DNA from: Nemertoderma westbladi
Taxonomy: Eukaryota > Xenacoelomorpha > Nemertodermatida > Nemertodermatidae
Length of the DNA stretch: 64,000 nt
Reading direction: 5' to 3'
Assembly (NCBI GenBank): GCA_032718475.1
Contig: JAUCBJ010000137.1
Location: forward strand, 1-64,000
The notes under the pieces are model-generated. The model did no database searches. It worked only from the letters and a program-made list of their open reading frames with translations, and was not told where the DNA came from. Shown in pieces: positions 19,232 through 29,240 of the stretch. The position numbers and the translations under genes are program-made. Each line of letters opens with the position of its first letter. The first letter of the stretch is position 1.

Positions 19232-20362
19232 GGAATGGCAAACCAGGGTGTGGTATTTGCCCCGAGAGCTGACTCGGCAAAAAAGCACCCCCTAACCCCC
19301 ACTATGGATTACATTAGCAATGCAGAGGTCCGGCCACTAGAGGCCAGTGGAATTACCGGGCACAATCGGCCTCACAGGCGTCAGTTAACTCCTGACCGGC
19401 TGCCTGTCTCACCCCCTACTGGAGAGAGAGCAGCCAACAATTCTTTGAGTCCCTTTCCTGATGACCTTTCTGGCCCAAACCCTGGGTCACCAGGAAGGCC
19501 AGATTGTGATGGGGAGAGGGATTCTGGAGTTGGAGGCTACTCTCATGTTCCACCCCGACCAACAAAGCCATTGGTGAATCTGAGGCAAGTCACAAGACTA
19601 GCCTCAGTAAACACCCTAACACTCGGGTCCCCAATGCGACAAGGTGAGCTGACTGCCTTGGCAGATAAGCTTTCTCTTAGCGCAGTGGGTGTTCAAGAGC
19701 ACCGAATGCAGACTGGACAGACTGATGAGGTTCTGATTAAAGACACGGGGGGCGGTTGGCGTCTCGCCCTCGCGTCAGCAGATGATAGTGGCAATGGTGG
19801 AATTGGTCTATTGATGAATCCAACTGCACATGCAGCATTGGACAAAATAGACCAAATCTCTAACCGCATCATCCGTTGCCACTTATCATGTTCTGGAAGA
19901 CTGGCTAAGAAGTTTCCTAAGGTGGTTCTGATTGTGTGCTACTCTCCAACTAGTGTTGCCCCTGTAGAGGAGGTGGAAAATTTCTACCACAATCTACAAG
20001 CAGCTAATGATGGAGTGGATCAGCATGCATTCTTAACATTCCTGGGAGACTTTAATGCAAGTCTGCATCAATCACCTACATCGCCCTGGGTCTATAGCAA
20101 TAGTGTTAACCGAAATTCTGTCCATCTTCAGGATTTTATCTCTGGAAATGGATTGTTTTCGGCTGGAACCCAGTTCAAGAAGCGAACTGGAAAGCTATGG
20201 ACTCATAGTGGACCCAGTGGTCACAAGTCCCAGATAGACCATATTCTGTTTCGTAGGAAATACAGGAGCTCTATACAAGACTGTAATGCATTTACACTTC
20301 GACCCTTCTCCAGTGATCACCGCCTTATTGTGGCCAAGGTAAGACTTAGTCGGAAAACTTAG
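19232..20362 (+). CDS. RTE-type endonuclease frame
   Basis: Apurinic-type (EEP) endonuclease that nicks target DNA for LINE insertion. I take the ATG at 19232 or the one at 19304 (MDYISNAEV, also the start in the second copy). The first 100 residues are Pro-rich and of unknown role; the endonuclease follows with VGVQEHRMQTG (catalytic Glu), VCYSPTSV, FLGDFNASL (GDxN) and SSDHRLIVAKV (SDH). It ends at two TAG codons at about 20360. In other RTE elements endonuclease and RT are one protein, so these stops and the shifts that follow are probably disabling. Confidence 0.75.
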   Translation, partial: GMANQGVVFAPRADSAKKHPLTPTMDYISNAEVRPLEASGITGHNRPHRRQLTPDRLPVSPPTGERAANNSLSPFPDDLSGPNPGSPGRPDCDGERDSGVGGYSHVPPRPTKPLVNLRQVTRLASVNTLTLGSPMRQGELTALADKLSLSAVGVQEHRMQTGQTDEVLIKDTGGGWRLALASADDSGNGGIGLLMNPTAHAALDKIDQISNRIIRCHLSCSGRLAKKFPKVVLIVCYSPTSVAPVEEVENFYHNLQAANDGVDQHAFLTFLGDFNASLHQSPTSPWVYSNSVNRNSVHLQDFISGNGLFSAGTQFKKRTGKLWTHSGPSGHKSQIDHILFRRKYRSSIQDCNAFTLRPFSSDHRLIVAKVRLSRKT

Positions 20363-20389
20363 TAGGCTAGCAGAACAACGAAATCTGCC

Positions 20390-20704
20390 TTGCCGCGGCA
20401 TGACTGGTCCTCTCTGTTGCAACAGCCAAGTGTGAGATCCAGCTTCACACTACAGCTGAGCAACAGGTATGAGGCTCTTGCCTCTGAGGCGGCAGATCAC
20501 TGTGAGGGCTATACTGCTTTTACAGAAGCAGTTAAGTTAGCAGCTGCAGAAACAGTTCCTGTATACCCTCGAAACAGGAAAAGGGCCCCCTGGACTGACA
20601 ACAAAATTCAGAAGTGCCGAAATGACCTTCATAAGGCGCAGAAACCCGACTCAAACAGACTACAGCGGCCAAGAATGCAGTTAAGGCTGCATCTAGGTCC
20701 CTGA
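20390..20704 (+). pseudogene. RTE linker between endonuclease and RT
   Basis: Frame reading the linker of the LINE polyprotein (CEGYTAFTEAVKLAAAE; RAPWTDNKIQKCRND), rich in Lys and Glu. It is in a different register from the endonuclease. Another shift occurs near 20645, where the second copy (38955) keeps 4 more bases, and an in-frame TAA stands near 20780. These explain why endonuclease and RT are not in one frame here. Confidence 0.6.
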
Positions 20705-20749
20705 ACAGGCAGTACACTGCTAATCTACAAGAGCTAATAAACCAACAGG

Positions 20750-22495
20750 TTGATGCCATCAATGATGCTGACGACAGCAGGTAATCATCCCAGGCATGGA
20801 AATCGATCAATCTGCTTACTGGGCGGAAAAGCCAACCAACCACCAAGGTTAAGGCTGAATCACCTCAATGGTTGGAAAGCCCACTTTGAAAAGCTCCTCA
20901 ATAATGACAGGGTATTGCCTGATAACTTTATAGAAGTAAAAGGCGATATGTTCTTTGCAGAAGTGAAGGCTGCTGCTGCAAAGAGCATTAAGACCAATCG
21001 TGCCAGTGGAGTAGATGGTGTCCCCCCTGAGGTCTTTAAAATACCTGAGTGTTTAAAGCTCATCTATCCCATCATAGTAGACATGTACCGGACAACAAGA
21101 GTCCCACAAGAAATGAAAACAAATAAGTTGGTGCCAGTTCCCAAGAAGGGCAACCTAACACTCTATGGTTCTTTTCGGGGAATCTCATTGATCTCGATTG
21201 CTGCAAAGCTATACAATAGGATTCTAATAAATCGCATCAGGGATCCCATTGAGAGACTGCTCCGTGGAAATCAGAATGGGTTCCGTAAAGGTCGTGGGAC
21301 CATGGAGCCCATTTTGGCACTTGGAAGGATAATTGAAGAGTTATCAAAAAAGAAAGACAGGCATCTGGCTGTTATTTTTGTTGACTTCTTCAAGGCCTTT
21401 GATTCAGTCTCTCGCTCACGTATGTTCAGCATACTTTCATTATATGGGATTCCTGATGAAATTATTGCAGCAATCAGATCAGTATACGATGGTTCGACAA
21501 CATTTGTGTCTACTGCTGATGGTGACACAGAACCATTTGAAGTGTTATGGGGCGTCCTTCAAGGAGACACACTTGCACCATTCTTGTTCATTATTGTGGT
21601 TGACTATGTTCTACGCATGTCCTTAGATCATTATAATGATGATGGGGTGATGATAAATCCACCTACTGGCTCCAGAAGTCGAGGAAATCCTGCCAAGTAC
21701 CTAACTGATCTAGACTTTGCTGATGACTTAGGAGTACTCTCAGAATCATTGGAGGGAGCCCAACGGCTCCTCAGCTCATTAGAACATGCTGCTTCTAGTG
21801 TTGGTCTTTTTATTAACTCCAGAAAGACCAAAATTCTGACAGTTAACTTTGAAAGTCCTCAGCAAGTCTCTGATCGGATGAGCATAAGCTCAAAGGATGG
21901 TATGCTTGAGCATGTGGACGACTTCTGTTACCTGGGATCATGGATCCGGAAGTCAGGTGAGGACCTTCGAATACGTAAGGGAAAGGCATGGGCAGCCTTG
22001 AATAGGCTTTCCAGGATTTGGAAGTCACCGAGAATTAATCGGAAACTTAAGGTCCGATTATTTAGAGCAGCAGTAGTTCCAGTACTCCTCTACGGGAGTC
22101 CATGCTGGGCTCTAACTGCTGAGGACACCAAATCTCTGGATGGCACATTCACAAGAATGCTACGCCGGGTTCATTGTGTCAAGTACAATGCACACATCTC
22201 CAACCAGACACTATATAACATTGGAGGTGTCTCATTGGTTCCCCCAAGCTTGACACTAGAACAAAATCGCCTCCGCTTTGCAGGACATTGCTTTCGCCGT
22301 GAGGATCAGCCAGTGCATAATCTTGTACTTTGGCAGCCTCATGGAGTGAATAAGCATGGTGGACAGCCCATGACTTTCTTGAGACGCATCTTAAAGGACA
22401 CTGGCCTTAAAGATGCGGATGATCTAGCAAATGTCATGGGTGATAGGGAGTTGTGGCGGTGCAATTTTGTTGACAAGCCGGCACAGCATTCTTAA
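20750..22495 (+). CDS. RTE-type reverse transcriptase
   Basis: 581-codon frame (true translation probably continuous with the linker). RT motifs: VPVPKKGNLTLYGSFRGISL, GNQNGFRKGRGT, FVDFFKAFDSVSRSRM (first catalytic Asp), GVLQGDTLAPFLFI and FADDLGVL (catalytic FADD), so the active site is intact. The end holds the usual RTE C-terminal region (MLRRVHCVKYN; RLRFAGHCFRRED) of unknown role. It is a minimal poly-A-free LINE. Stops and shifts upstream of the RT make this copy probably inactive. Confidence 0.8.
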   Translation: MMPSMMLTTAGNHPRHGNRSICLLGGKANQPPRLRLNHLNGWKAHFEKLLNNDRVLPDNFIEVKGDMFFAEVKAAAAKSIKTNRASGVDGVPPEVFKIPECLKLIYPIIVDMYRTTRVPQEMKTNKLVPVPKKGNLTLYGSFRGISLISIAAKLYNRILINRIRDPIERLLRGNQNGFRKGRGTMEPILALGRIIEELSKKKDRHLAVIFVDFFKAFDSVSRSRMFSILSLYGIPDEIIAAIRSVYDGSTTFVSTADGDTEPFEVLWGVLQGDTLAPFLFIIVVDYVLRMSLDHYNDDGVMINPPTGSRSRGNPAKYLTDLDFADDLGVLSESLEGAQRLLSSLEHAASSVGLFINSRKTKILTVNFESPQQVSDRMSISSKDGMLEHVDDFCYLGSWIRKSGEDLRIRKGKAWAALNRLSRIWKSPRINRKLKVRLFRAAVVPVLLYGSPCWALTAEDTKSLDGTFTRMLRRVHCVKYNAHISNQTLYNIGGVSLVPPSLTLEQNRLRFAGHCFRREDQPVHNLVLWQPHGVNKHGGQPMTFLRRILKDTGLKDADDLANVMGDRELWRCNFVDKPAQHS

Positions 22496-22534
22496 AAATG
22501 CAGCTGCAATGCAGCATGCCGATCCTAGTAGTAG

Positions 22535-23343
22535 TACCGGTACCTTAGCCATCCATCTAATGAGTAGCTACCGTAACGGCGCATGCAATCATACAGTCTG
22601 ACAGTCTAAAAAAATCCCGTGGGATTATTGCATCGAAAGGAATTACATAGAACCATTAATTAAAGGGTAGAAATCATAGTTCCGATTGTAATTAGCAGTA
22701 ATCATTGAGATTAAAGTGAGAAACACAGCAAGAAATCAGCAGAAATTACAAATTTGCAAATTATTGCAAGAAAACAAATAGAAATACAGAAATACGCAAA
22801 AACTGAGATTGTGGATAAACTGAGAAAGAATTACACACTAGATTACAAAGATTACAATAACACATACCGGAAATACCACCAATTTATAGGTGATTCACGA
22901 AGGATGATGCAATAATTCTCTGATTGGTTCCCCAATCCGCGCTACCATTAGACCAACCTGGAAGCAGCTAGGCCAATAAGGAAGCCGGATTATGAACCTA
23001 TTGCTCCTTGGAATCACAAATCGTCACCATATATGGTAATTTTGGCGATGCTTAATTTAGCGGTACTAATAATACGGTACATGAAAACTAATTTAGCGCA
23101 AATATAAAGAAAATTAAAACCAATACGCAGTTAGTCCTATTGAGGCTAATAACAGCAAGCTTATATCAAGGGTTTCATAGGAAACTTGCTACCATGGAAC
23201 TATTTACTTATATTTTACTACAAAATTACCTAGGTAGGACTACATACTGTATAAAATGGATAAATTCAAAAATATGTGGGCGTTTTATTTCCTTATCTAA
23301 ATATGATTGCGCGTCTTTATGGCTTATCTAATAATTATACTGT
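22535..23343 (-). repeat. 5' LTR of BEL-3, 5' part
   Basis: Continues the interrupted LTR: matches 8000-8813 almost base for base and 56310-57064 more distantly. Homology to both other copies stops at 23343 (ATTATACTGT), about 60 bp short of the inferred LTR edge, so the outer end of BEL-3 is truncated. The 63-codon plus frame at 23140-23331 recurs in BEL-5 but looks like LTR DNA, not a gene. Confidence 0.75.
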
Positions 23344-24004
23344 CATCTCATTTTGAACTTTAGCCAAACCCTGAATGTTTCAATGTTTCAATGTTTATTT
23401 TTACCCTTCAAATAATAATTCAAAATAACAATAACTCAGTATAAAATAGAAATTAACATGAATACATACTATATATGGTAAGTTCTATATAAATGGGTAC
23501 TGGAGAACAGCCAAATAGCAGGGCTAGTAAACGGCTGCCCACCAGTAGGATGGGATTATATAAAATGTAAATATATGTAACATTTGATAGAATGGATGTA
23601 GTAAGTAGTGGTTTGAAGTAATATTATACTGTAGGGTGTTGCAGATGCAGAATAGAGAGGTGAAGAAGAAGATGGCATATAGATAGATAGATAATGTAGG
23701 TAAGGTAGAGTAGAAAGTAGATAGATAATGTAGGTAAGGTAGAGTAGAAAGTAGATAGATAAGAATAGGAAGGATAGGGACTATGTATTAGGAGTGCTAA
23801 TTTAGCGATAGATTTATGGTAATTAGTAGGGGCAGACTGCGATTTTTTAACATTTTTTATTTATACTGTAGGTCTATATATATAATTGTATTTAGTAATA
23901 CATAAATTTAATTTGGCGAATGACAACGAGTTATTTTAATAGATGGAGATTTAAACAGCAAATATTTTAGTAGACGAATTTGTAATATAATTAAATTAAA
24001 GGGT
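23344..24004. other. AT-rich flank, no gene
   Basis: Nothing coding. A 34-bp unit (TAGATAGATAATGTAGGTAA, then GGTAGAGTAGAAAG) is repeated twice at 23682-23755 next to a (GATA) run. The rest is AT-rich with no recognised structure. Confidence 0.5.
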
Positions 24005-25025
24005 TAAAGTTTAAAACATGGCCCCGTGCCTGGGTATTGTTCATGTAACCTCAAAGAGAGGAAAACGTGGCCCCGCGCCCGGGTATTATACATGTATCCT
24101 CAAAGAGAGAAAAAAAGAAAACGTGGCCCCGCGCCCGGGTAATATTCTTGTAACCTCAAAGAGAGGAAAACGTGGCCCCGCGCCCGGGTAATGTTCATGT
24201 AACCTCAAAGAGAGGAAAACGTGGCCCCGCGCCCGGGTAATATACATGTAACCTCAAAGAGAGGAAAACATGGCCCCGTGCCCGGGTATTGTTCATGTAA
24301 CCTCAAAAAGAGGAAAACGTGGCCCCGCGCCCGGGTAATATTCTTGTAACCTCAAAGAGAGGAAAACGTGGCCCCGCGCCCGGGTATTATACATGTAACT
24401 GCAAAGAGAGGTAAACGTGGCCCCGCGCCCGGGTATTGTTCATGTAACCTCAAAGAGAGGAAAACGTGGCCCCGCGCCCGGGTATTATACATGTAACTGC
24501 AAAGAGAGGAAAACGTGGCCCCGCGCCCGGGTATTATACATGTAACCTCAAAGAGAAGAAAACATGGCCCCGTGCCCGGGTATTGTTCATGTAACCTCAA
24601 AGAGAGGAAAACGTGGCCCTGCGCCCGGGTAATATTCTTGTAACCTCAAAGAGAGGAAAACGTGGCCCTGCGCCCGGGTAATGTTCGTTTAACCTCAAAG
24701 AGAGGAAAACATGGCCCCGCGCCCGGGTATTATACATGTAACCTCAAAGAGAGGAAAACTTGGCCCGTGCCCGGGTATTGTTCATGTAACCTCAAAGAGA
24801 GGAAAACGTGGCCCCGTGCCCGGGTATTGTTCATGTAACCTCAAAGAGAGGAAAACGTGGCCCCGCACCCGGGTATTATTCATGTAACCCCAAAGAGAGG
24901 ACAAAATGTGGCCCCGCGCCCGGGTATTATTCATGTAGCCCCAAGGAAAGAAAAAAATAAAAAAAAAATAAATAAAAAAAAAAAAAAAAAAAAATGTAAA
25001 AAAAAAATGTGGCCCGCGCCCGGGC
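24005..25025. repeat. 49-bp GC-rich minisatellite, about 19 copies
   Basis: Unit: ACGTGGCCCCGCGCCCGGGT, then AATATTCTTGTAACCTC or ATTATACATGTAACCTC, then AAAGAGAGGAA. Period is 49 bp (for example GTGG at 24123, 24172, 24221). Variants are mosaic (ATTATA, ATTGTT, AATATT; GCGCC or GTGCC). It ends in an A-rich tract at 24945-25010 and one last GTGGCCCGCGCCCGGGCGG unit that abuts the 3' end of the LINE at 25054. Spacing without unique spacers rules out CRISPR. Confidence 0.9.
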
Positions 25026-25053
25026 GGACAGCCAATAGCCCTGATTGATATTG

Positions 25054-28000
25054 TTAGTCTGGAAACTGACCAGGATTAAATAAGAGATCTTTCTTTATCA
25101 CTTTTAAAAAAATATGTTTACTTTTAATTTCCCTATATGAATTGGCCAGAGCATTCCACAGGCGGGGTCCTTGGAATGAAAGAGATTGTTCTGCAACACG
25201 TAGCCTAATGTGAGGAGGATGAAATAAGCCAGATGCCGAAAAGCGAGTATTGTATGAATGGATTGAAGACGCTCTATGAAATAGAGGCTCAAGGGGAGTT
25301 GGGATGTTGTTATGTACATCAAACATAATATTATAGACTTGATATTTATATAATTGATCTAAAGGGAGTATATTAAGTTGTTGATAGATAGGGAGTGAAG
25401 ATGATTGCCAATGGCTGAAGGTGATTACTCGAAGTGCTTTGTTAATTTTGATTCTAAGTGGTTTTAAAATCGACGGAGATGTACTTCCCCACACGACAAT
25501 GGCGTATTGTATATAGGGATAAATAAGAGCGAAAAATAGGGTACGGAGAATATAAAGTGGAAAAATGTGACGAAGCCTATAAAATATACCTGCAGATTTG
25601 GAAATCTTTTTTAATATGAAAGATATGTGTTCTTTAAAATTTAGTTTACTGTCAATCAGAACACCCAAGTACTTAGTATATGCGACCTCGGAAATTACAG
25701 AATCTTTAATTTTTACCTTAGGTAGTGTATCTTGACAGAGCGATGAGTTTGTAAACAGGGTGTACTCGGTTTTTTTAAGGTTCAATGAGAGCTTATTATC
25801 CTCCAGCCAGTCAACAATATCGGTTATATCATGATTTACGGAGTTAATTAATGATGGTAAATTATTTAGAGATTTTATTAAACTAGTGTCATCAGCAAAT
25901 AGTGTTGTCATAAAATGTGAGGCATTTGGAAGATCGTTTATATATATAAGAAATAAGATAGGTCCAAGGATGGAGCCTTGGGGAATGCCACAGATTACCG
26001 GTAGGGGCGTCGAGTTACATCTGTCTATGGTAACAAACTGTGTGCGATTGGCAAGATAATCAGAAAATAGTTGCAATGGCATACCCCTGATTCCGTAACT
26101 GCTGAGTTTTTTGACGAGAATGCTATGATCCAGCGTATCAAACGCTTTTTTAAGATCTATAAAAATTGTGCAAGTTGACATTTTATTATCTAGAAAATCG
26201 CGCAATTTTTCGACAATATCAAGAATTGCAAATGAAGTGGTATATTTTTTCCTAAAGCCGTACTGGCAACTGTTTATTATTAAATATTTGTCCAAATAAG
26301 ATGACAGCTGTACATATATAATGCGTTCAAACACTTTGCTTAATACCGGTAACAATGAAATAGGGCGATAGTTGGTTGTGAGACATGGGTCACCAGCTTT
26401 ATAAACGGGGGTTACTTTTGCTTCTTTGAGAGAATTTGGAAAAAAACCGTGTTTGATACTCAAATTTATTAATTCGGAAATATGATTACACAATATATGG
26501 GCAGCAGTTTTTATTAATTTGGTTGGACATTTGTCATTTGAGGCTGAGGCATCATTTAATTCTAATAAATAATATTGTACTTCAACTGGTGTAGTTTTAA
26601 TAAGTGCAAACGAATTTGATTTGTTGTGCTTAATATGACGTGAGGGACAGCGAGGCGAGGAAGGGATTGCACTAGAGAGCGCGGGACCTATAGATGTAAA
26701 AAATGAATTAAAAGATTCCGCCATAGTAGTAGGGTCTGTAATTATTGAATTATTATTATTAATGGACACTGAAAGTTTACGCGGGATGCAATTTTTTGAT
26801 TGACGGCCCAAGGCACCGTTTATTGTTCGCCATGTTTTCCGCATGTTAAATTTATTTTTTAAAAATTGTGATGTATAAAATTCTCGCTCGGCTGTCCTTA
26901 GAGTGGATGTGAGCTGATTTCTATACGTTTTGTACATACTGTGGTTTATTAATGTTGGACTGTGGACATATTTAGCATACAATTTATTTTTTTTATTAAT
27001 GGATTTGACCAGTGTCGGAGATAGCCATGGTTTACGTGGAATTAATTTCTTTGAACATTTTTTGAGGGGAACATGTTTTTTACATACCGCATTAAAATCA
27101 GAATAGAAATGATCAAAGCGATCACTCAACCGATTATCCGAATCCTCATAGGACCAAGTATTTGGATTTAAGAGATCTGCCAAGAAAGTAGCCTGATTAA
27201 ATTTTGAATAATCATATATGTAGTTAACAGTATCGGCCCTAAAATAATTAGAGTAATCGGTTAAAATCAGGAATGTTGGTAAATGATCTGCGATTTCAGT
27301 TAAAAAAACACCCTCATTACATAATGATGATCCGATATTAGTTATGATGTGATCCAACAGGGAAGGGTTTGGACTTCTGATTCGTGTAGGTTTTGTAATG
27401 ACCTGCTGAAAACCAGTACAATTTATGGTTTGAAGATAGTTAAGTGTCATATTACATGGCTTCTTTAGGTCGATATTCATATCACCTGTTAAAATCACAT
27501 CATAACCTTTGTCGGCTAATGTAGATAATAGTTGTTCCAAGTTATGAATGAAACCATGGCGCTCAATAGACTGGGAAACATACAGGCAACCTATTATTAG
27601 GGGTTTATTAGGGTTAGGGCGCCTGACTTCGACCCAACAGTTCTCAGGCCCGGGTATTCTTAAATCGTTGCGTTCTGTACATTCGAACTCATCCCTAATG
27701 AAAATTGCAGTGCCTCCTCTCTTTGTTTCACGCATATCCTGTGATACGAGCTCATAACCTGAAAATTGTACTTCTGAAAAATTTGAGTTAGGACACAGAA
27801 ATGTTTCAGAAAAAGATAGTACGTCAAATTTAGTTTCCATTGTTTCAAAAAAATCAGTTATTTCGGCCTTATGAGCTGGTAGACTTTGGGTATTGACGTG
27901 AAAAATTGAAAATGACTTGGAATTATCCAAGTTACTGAATTTTTTATCGAATATGTCAGCTGTGTAATAATCTTGCGAAATTATATTACTACTAAGATGT

Positions 28001-28350
28001 AGGTCAGGATCAATATCATTGAACATAGAATTTGTTAGGTCGTTGTCAGAGCTAAAAACAAGGTTAGTAGTGTCACTTTCAAAAATATCATCATCGACAT
28101 CACCAACATATACAAATGGGAATATTTCAGTGTAACAATAAATGCACCACAGGTTACAGGGCTGTGTTGAATTTATATAGTCAATTGCATCTCCCTGGGT
28201 TAAACAAGTTCCACATTGCGAATGGTAGGTTAATTTGCAAAGTCCACATTTGAATTGCAGATCTGATTTTGAAAACTGTGAGAAACAAAAATCGCAGTCA
28301 GATTTAGTAATAGCATCAGGAGGGCAGATAGGTAGAGCGTTAGAAGTCAT
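25054..28350 (-). CDS. LINE ORF2: PHD-like finger, endonuclease, RT (CR1/Jockey group)
   Basis: Intact 1098-residue frame. Residues 19-72 form a PHD-type C4HC3 zinc finger (Cys19, 22, 35, 38, His43, Cys46, 69, 72), a chromatin-reading fold found in some LINE families. EEP endonuclease at about 145-370 (HVNTQSLPAHK; SFSETFL; LTGDMNIDL near 288; IADHLPTFLIL). RT at about 620-900 with NYRPISLLPVLSKVFERII, CQYGFRKKYTT, FIDLKKAFDTLDH near 730, GIPQGSILGPILFLIYINDL and FADDTSL at about 817. The C-terminal part carries WGSTSPSILKPLRIKINKAL, as in CR1/Daphne-like elements. No stop or frameshift, so this copy could be recently active. The clade is a judgement from motifs. Confidence 0.9.
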   Translation of the reverse strand: MTSNALPICPPDAITKSDCDFCFSQFSKSDLQFKCGLCKLTYHSQCGTCLTQGDAIDYINSTQPCNLWCIYCYTEIFPFVYVGDVDDDIFESDTTNLVFSSDNDLTNSMFNDIDPDLHLSSNIISQDYYTADIFDKKFSNLDNSKSFSIFHVNTQSLPAHKAEITDFFETMETKFDVLSFSETFLCPNSNFSEVQFSGYELVSQDMRETKRGGTAIFIRDEFECTERNDLRIPGPENCWVEVRRPNPNKPLIIGCLYVSQSIERHGFIHNLEQLLSTLADKGYDVILTGDMNIDLKKPCNMTLNYLQTINCTGFQQVITKPTRIRSPNPSLLDHIITNIGSSLCNEGVFLTEIADHLPTFLILTDYSNYFRADTVNYIYDYSKFNQATFLADLLNPNTWSYEDSDNRLSDRFDHFYSDFNAVCKKHVPLKKCSKKLIPRKPWLSPTLVKSINKKNKLYAKYVHSPTLINHSMYKTYRNQLTSTLRTAEREFYTSQFLKNKFNMRKTWRTINGALGRQSKNCIPRKLSVSINNNNSIITDPTTMAESFNSFFTSIGPALSSAIPSSPRCPSRHIKHNKSNSFALIKTTPVEVQYYLLELNDASASNDKCPTKLIKTAAHILCNHISELINLSIKHGFFPNSLKEAKVTPVYKAGDPCLTTNYRPISLLPVLSKVFERIIYVQLSSYLDKYLIINSCQYGFRKKYTTSFAILDIVEKLRDFLDNKMSTCTIFIDLKKAFDTLDHSILVKKLSSYGIRGMPLQLFSDYLANRTQFVTIDRCNSTPLPVICGIPQGSILGPILFLIYINDLPNASHFMTTLFADDTSLIKSLNNLPSLINSVNHDITDIVDWLEDNKLSLNLKKTEYTLFTNSSLCQDTLPKVKIKDSVISEVAYTKYLGVLIDSKLNFKEHISFILKKISKSAGIFYRLRHIFPLYILRTLFFALIYPYIQYAIVVWGSTSPSILKPLRIKINKALRVITFSHWQSSSLPIYQQLNILPLDQLYKYQVYNIMFDVHNNIPTPLEPLFHRASSIHSYNTRFSASGLFHPPHIRLRVAEQSLSFQGPRLWNALANSYREIKSKHIFLKVIKKDLLFNPGQFPD

Positions 28351-29240
28351 GCTAGTTAGTTAGGGGTAAGATAGGGGTAAGATAAAGTGAGTTAGTAGGA
28401 GTAAGATAAAATGTGATAGTTAGGGGAGAGATAAAGCGGCAAAAACCAGCCAGCTAACTGCTTAAATATGAAACATAGGTCTGAGAATGCACTAATAAAT
28501 TGTTCTAGGAGATATAAAGCGTAATACCAATTTAAACTTAGGCCTAATAGAAAAAAAACAAACCATAACGGCAACCCTATGATGGGCCCAAATTAAGTAC
28601 CGGTAAAGCAATACAACAATAGGTAAATATATATATATATGTTGGTAAATAATTAATATCGTGAAATTAAACAACCAGATAACCTTGAATCTTTCAATAA
28701 ACTTCCAATGTCTTAATCCTTAATCTTTACCAAATATTAAAAAAAAAAAAAATAATAATAATAATAATAATGATCCTATACCAGTACATACATACCGACG
28801 TTACAATTATACATACAGACATTCAGGGAAGTTATGTAAAACAATCCTCATTTAACATGTATCGGTACCTATACTATAACTAGTGTGAGTTGTGACATTA
28901 CAATACTGCAATACATTAATAAATTGTTCTACGGGCATAATGTAAAATTAAACTTAGGCCTAAAACAAAAATAAAACTTAAAGTTACACAGAAGCTACAT
29001 TAAAACAGATTCCTGAACTGAACGTTATTCGTATCGTACATTAGATTATATAATATACCACAGAATCAATATCAGGGCCAGATTAGCGTCGATATTATCT
29101 ACATAGGCCTAATAAAGATTTTACACCGAAGTTATGTAAAGCGGTCCACAATTAGTCGACTGACGATTACCATGTACTGCTATAGTAATTGAGAATGTCA
29201 TAAGGAAGCATAAGATAATGCAGCGCAAGAGTTTATTCGT
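28351..29240. other. Spacer between LINE ORF1 and ORF2
   Basis: 890 bp without a gene. It contains a poly-A/(AAT)n tract at 28739-28772, (TA)n at 28628-28641 and AT-rich DNA; short minus frames at 28392-28674 are not convincing. Two-ORF LINEs rarely have so long a gap, so an insertion or a rearrangement may be hidden here. Confidence 0.45.

Larger units (their letters stand above)
18820..22534 (+). mobile_element. RTE-type LINE inserted in the BEL-3 LTR
   Basis: The inserted block interrupts an LTR that is whole at 7656-8874. Its left end (GGTCAGGTATTCTAGG) matches the left end of the second copy at 37399. It carries an endonuclease and an RT reading frame and ends with TAGTAGTAGTA next to TACCGGTACC of the LTR. 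There is no poly-A, in keeping with RTE-type short-repeat tails. The junction at the empty site has five bases (GTGCC) altered, so a target duplication is not clear. Confidence 0.8.
7656..23343 (-). mobile_element. BEL-3: BEL/Pao-family element with internal pol deletion
   Basis: Minus-strand element reconstructed by comparison with BEL-5. Order in its own direction: 5' LTR (23343-17591, split by an RTE insertion), leader (17590-16491), coiled-coil gag (16490-14322), a minisatellite filler where most of pol should be, the last part of integrase/DUF5641 (13905-13359), spacer, the extra post-pol coding region (12592-9434), 3' UTR, polypurine tract, and a 3' LTR truncated at 7656. Protease, RT, RNase H and the integrase core are absent, so it could only have moved with help from a complete relative. 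Confidence 0.75.

Noticed and set aside
23140-23331. Conserved 63-codon ORF shared by the LTRs
   Set aside because: Frame differs in length between copies and the DNA is LTR; no codon-type substitution pattern noticed.
24005-24950. Regular 49-bp repeats as a CRISPR array
   Set aside because: The whole period is repeated with no unique spacers, in animal DNA without cas genes; it is a minisatellite.
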